This document shows, piece after piece, positions 15,321-17,242 of a DNA stretch of 17,242 nucleotides. Every line of letters starts with the position of its first letter. The first letter of the stretch is position 1. Position numbers and translations under genes: made by a program. The notes below the pieces were generated by a model, which ran no database searches, had not been told where the DNA came from, and saw nothing but the letters and a program-made list of their open reading frames with translations. The stretch is taken from the NCBI RefSeq assembly GCF_041601295.1, contig NZ_JBFIII010000061.1, positions 1-17,242 on the forward strand, written 5' to 3'. The stretch comes from Immundisolibacter sp. (GTDB lineage: Bacteria; Pseudomonadota; Gammaproteobacteria; Immundisolibacterales; Immundisolibacteraceae).

Positions 15321-16160
15321 TCAAGGCCGACCGGACAACTGATCCCACGCAGTCAGGTAGGTCGCCAGATGCGCGCGGCCCTGCGCGATCAGACCCTCCA
15401 CCAGCGCCCGCACGCGTTGTTGTTCTTCTGCGTAGCCGCGGTCGTCGAAGTGACCGCCCAGATGCGCCAGGCGCAGCCACACCAGGTAGGTGGTGAGCGC
15501 GTCGCACTCGTTGTAGGCAACAATCCGGTCCAGCTGGCCGTCCAGCCACAGTCCCGCCACCGCGTTGCCATCCACGTCCAGCTTGCCGGGAATGCCGGAC
15601 AGCGTGGCCAGTTCGTGCAGCGACGGCGTGGCCTTGCCCCAGCCGCCCAGGATGTCCTTGATGTCGACATGCGCGTCGCCACGGGCGAAGTAATCAATCC
15701 CTTCCCAGGGCTTGTCCGGTCGCCGGCAAAAATCCGCCGCGCTGATGCCGTTGACCACTGCCCGCTGCAGGAGGATCTTAAGGTCGGCGGCAATCGAGTT
15801 GAAGCCGACCAGCTGCGGCTTATGCTCGCCAATGGCGTCCAGAAAGGTACCGATGACGTGGCTTTCCGCGACCTGCGCGGGGTCGGCAATGTCCCGCGGC
15901 AGGGACAACAGGTGCAGTTGCACGCTGCCGTCGCGGCGCCGTTGGCGGGTGACCGCGGCAATCGATACCACCCGGCAGACGATGGTTTTGAGAAAAGGCA
16001 TCGGGTCTTCAGCACTGGCGCCGCCGTGCTGCCACATCTGCTCGATAACCTCGCGGTCGCCCAGCTCGGCTGGCAGACGGTGCAGTGCCCGCCCGGCCGC
16101 CGGATCGGGCACCCATTCGCAATCGAACGCCCACACTTTGTCGAACACGCTCTTGAACAC
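15321..16160 (-). CDS. Predicted 3'-5' exonuclease of the PolB-like type
   Basis: DnaQ-fold exonuclease resembling the proofreading domain of family-B DNA polymerases (PF10108/COG3298-type), acting on nucleic acid in the cytoplasm; the physiological role of the group is unknown. The 279 residues show the three exonuclease motifs: ExoI FDCEWV (D13, E15), ExoII GFNSIAADLKIL (N121, D126) and ExoIII VAYNECDAL (Y216, D220), so all four metal-binding acids appear to be kept. The Phe-Lys-Ser opening and the length are typical of standalone members. The start is GTG, with AGGAG about eight bases upstream. It lies between the oxygenase operon and the divergent hydratase-aldolase, where it has no obvious catabolic role. 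It could be cotranscribed with the oxygenase genes, with 164 bases between. Confidence 0.87.
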   Translation of the reverse strand: MFKSVFDKVWAFDCEWVPDPAAGRALHRLPAELGDREVIEQMWQHGGASAEDPMPFLKTIVCRVVSIAAVTRQRRRDGSVQLHLLSLPRDIADPAQVAESHVIGTFLDAIGEHKPQLVGFNSIAADLKILLQRAVVNGISAADFCRRPDKPWEGIDYFARGDAHVDIKDILGGWGKATPSLHELATLSGIPGKLDVDGNAVAGLWLDGQLDRIVAYNECDALTTYLVWLRLAHLGGHFDDRGYAEEQQRVRALVEGLIAQGRAHLATYLTAWDQLSGRP

Positions 16161-16182
16161 GCCTCACTCTCCTGGGGAAGCT

Positions 16183-16196
16183 TGACCGACTGGTCA
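16183..16196. promoter_or_regulatory. TetR-type operator candidate
   Basis: A perfect inverted repeat TGACC-GACT-GGTCA lies in the 95-base divergent gap between the exonuclease and hydratase-aldolase genes. Its size and form fit sites bound by TetR/AcrR-family dimers. It overlaps the likely -35 box of the hydratase-aldolase promoter, the position expected for a repressor. No regulator gene is in the window, so the binder is unknown. Confidence 0.45.
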
Positions 16197-16219
16197 GCCG
16201 CCAATAGCGGCATTATGCT
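16191..16219 (+). promoter_or_regulatory. Candidate promoter of the hydratase-aldolase gene
   Basis: TGGTCA (16191-16196, four of six) is followed after 17 bases by TATGCT (16214-16219, four of six). The spacer contains a further inverted repeat GCCGC-CAATA-GCGGC at 16197-16211. A TTGACC at 16182-16187 is a better -35 but is 26 bases from the -10 and was not used. Confidence 0.4.
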
Positions 16220-16255
16220 AGCGTCCCCGATTCTGCCACTTTTGAGGACACCGCC

Positions 16256-17242
16256 ATGCCGGCACGACGCGACCGCCTGACTGTAAATGACGTCAATGGC
16301 GCCTGGGCCATCATTCCCACCCCGGCGGTGGACAACGCCGAGGACTGGCGCTGCGAGGACAGCATCGACTATGACGAAGTCGCCAAGGCCGTCGATGGCC
16401 TGATCGTGGGCGGCGTCGACGCCATCATGGCCCAGGGCACCTTCGGCGAAGGCGCCACCATCACCTGGGAAGAAAAGAAAAAGATGATGGAGGTGATGGT
16501 CGAGACCGCCCGCGGGCGCAAGCCGATCTTCGTCGGAGTGACCACGCTGAACACCCGCGACACCATCCGCCAACTGAAGCACGCGCGGGACATCGGCGCC
16601 GACGGCACCATGCTGGGCCTGCCCATGTGGCAGGTATGCGACGTACCCAACGCCGTGCGCTTCTACCGCGACGTGGCCGAGGCGGTGCCGGAAATGGCCA
16701 TCTGCATATATGCCAATCCAGAGGCGTTCAAGTTCCAGTTCCCGACCCCGTTCTGGGCCGGCGTGTCCGAGATTCCGCAGGTCATAACCTGTAAGTACAT
16801 ACATATCGGCCTGCTGTCCGTACACACCGCAGTATCCAAAAAACGCATCCGTTTCCTGCCGATCGAGTTCGACCACCTGGACGCCGCCCGCATCGATCCG
16901 GAGTTCCACACCGCCTTCTGGTCGCCGTGTGCCAACGGCGGGCCGGAGATGACCATCCGCATCCGCGACACCGTCAAGGACGCCATCAAGACCGGCGACT
17001 GGAGCACGGCGCTACGCGTATGGGGCGCCGCTGCGCCGGTGATCGGCAACCTGATGCCGCCGGGCGGCTTTGCCGAGTTCTCGCGCTACAACATCCAGCT
17101 GGACAAGGCGCGCATCAACGCCAGCGGCTGGATGAAGGCCGGCCCCTGCCGCCCGCCGTACATCACCGCCCCAGCCAACTACCTGGAAGCCGCGGCCAAG
17201 GCCGGCAAAGGCTGGGCGGAGCTGTGCGCCAAGGTGCGCGCC
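16256..17242 (+). CDS. Hydratase-aldolase of the PAH pathway type (NahE/PhnG-like), 3'-truncated
   Basis: Class I aldolase of the DapA/NAL superfamily. The closest recalled relatives are trans-o-hydroxybenzylidenepyruvate hydratase-aldolases (EC 4.1.2.45), which split the ring-cleavage side product of naphthalene, phenanthrene and similar rings into an aromatic aldehyde and pyruvate. The frame is open for 329 codons to the window edge, so the last few residues are missing. Typical stretches are NGAWAIIPTP, GTFGEGATITWEEK, GTMLGLPMW, IYANPEAFKFQFP and the near-terminal KAGPCRPPYITAP, which is strongly characteristic. The Schiff-base Lys is K180 (codon at 16793) in ITCKYIHIG; the catalytic-type Tyr152 and Asn154 (IYANPEAF) and Trp125 are present. 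ATG at 16256 has GAGG eight bases upstream. It diverges from the exonuclease gene. The exact substrate is not known. Confidence 0.88.
   Translation, partial: MPARRDRLTVNDVNGAWAIIPTPAVDNAEDWRCEDSIDYDEVAKAVDGLIVGGVDAIMAQGTFGEGATITWEEKKKMMEVMVETARGRKPIFVGVTTLNTRDTIRQLKHARDIGADGTMLGLPMWQVCDVPNAVRFYRDVAEAVPEMAICIYANPEAFKFQFPTPFWAGVSEIPQVITCKYIHIGLLSVHTAVSKKRIRFLPIEFDHLDAARIDPEFHTAFWSPCANGGPEMTIRIRDTVKDAIKTGDWSTALRVWGAAAPVIGNLMPPGGFAEFSRYNIQLDKARINASGWMKAGPCRPPYITAPANYLEAAAKAGKGWAELCAKVRA

Noticed and set aside
15389..16909. A 506-codon minus-strand ORF spanning the exonuclease and the start of the hydratase-aldolase gene.
   Set aside because: It conflicts with two well-supported genes and the divergent promoter gap, and its sequence has no coherent domain.
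10759..17242. Recent horizontal transfer of the catabolic block shown by base composition.
   Set aside because: By eye the GC level and codon preference match the left part, and no integrase, transposase, tRNA or direct repeat was found, so transfer cannot be claimed from this sequence.

Overview
The window is GC-rich bacterial chromosome with short intergenic gaps. The gene types (an MltD-like transglycosylase, PpsR, bacterial GlgC/GlgA, a cobalamin riboswitch in front of btuB, a standalone HDOD protein) suggest a gammaproteobacterium or close relative. The right third carries aromatic-catabolism genes, including a protein that strongly resembles the hydratase-aldolases of naphthalene and polycyclic aromatic hydrocarbon (PAH) breakdown. 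A PAH-degrading gammaproteobacterium, for example something like Immundisolibacter, would fit, but that is inference from gene content and not an identification.

Left part, 1-6.9 kb, housekeeping. A 5'-truncated mltD-like gene (+) is followed by ppsR (+), the regulator of PEP synthase. A membrane-anchored HDOD protein (-) converges on ppsR. Upstream of the HDOD gene lies glgC (-), and glgA (+) diverges from glgC. GlgC makes ADP-glucose and GlgA polymerises it into glycogen, so this is a minimal glycogen-synthesis pair around a 265-base divergent intergenic region.

Middle part, 6.9-10.7 kb, cobalamin module. A good sigma70-type promoter precedes a textbook AdoCbl riboswitch, which leads into btuB (outer-membrane cobalamin receptor). 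A 13-bp perfect hairpin follows btuB. Next come a 16-codon leader ORF whose stop overlaps the GTG start of a BtuF-like binding protein without a visible signal peptide, and a small membrane-anchored protein of unknown function.

Right part, 10.7-17.2 kb, catabolic region. On the minus strand, reading leftwards from 15.16 kb, are a Rieske ring-hydroxylating oxygenase alpha subunit, its NTF2-like beta subunit, an alpha/beta hydrolase and an AMP-forming acyl-CoA ligase, probably one operon. Upstream of it is a PolB-type 3'-5' exonuclease gene (-). Divergent from the exonuclease is a hydratase-aldolase (+) of the NahE/PhnG type, cut by the window end, whose promoter region holds a TetR-type inverted repeat. 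No ferredoxin, reductase, dehydrogenase, ring-cleavage enzyme or regulator gene is visible, so the pathway is incomplete here and its substrate is unknown.

I saw no rRNA, tRNA, CRISPR array, insertion sequence or integrase. The most noteworthy points are the catabolic block with its operator, the BtuF-like protein with no export signal, and its coupled small unknown protein.
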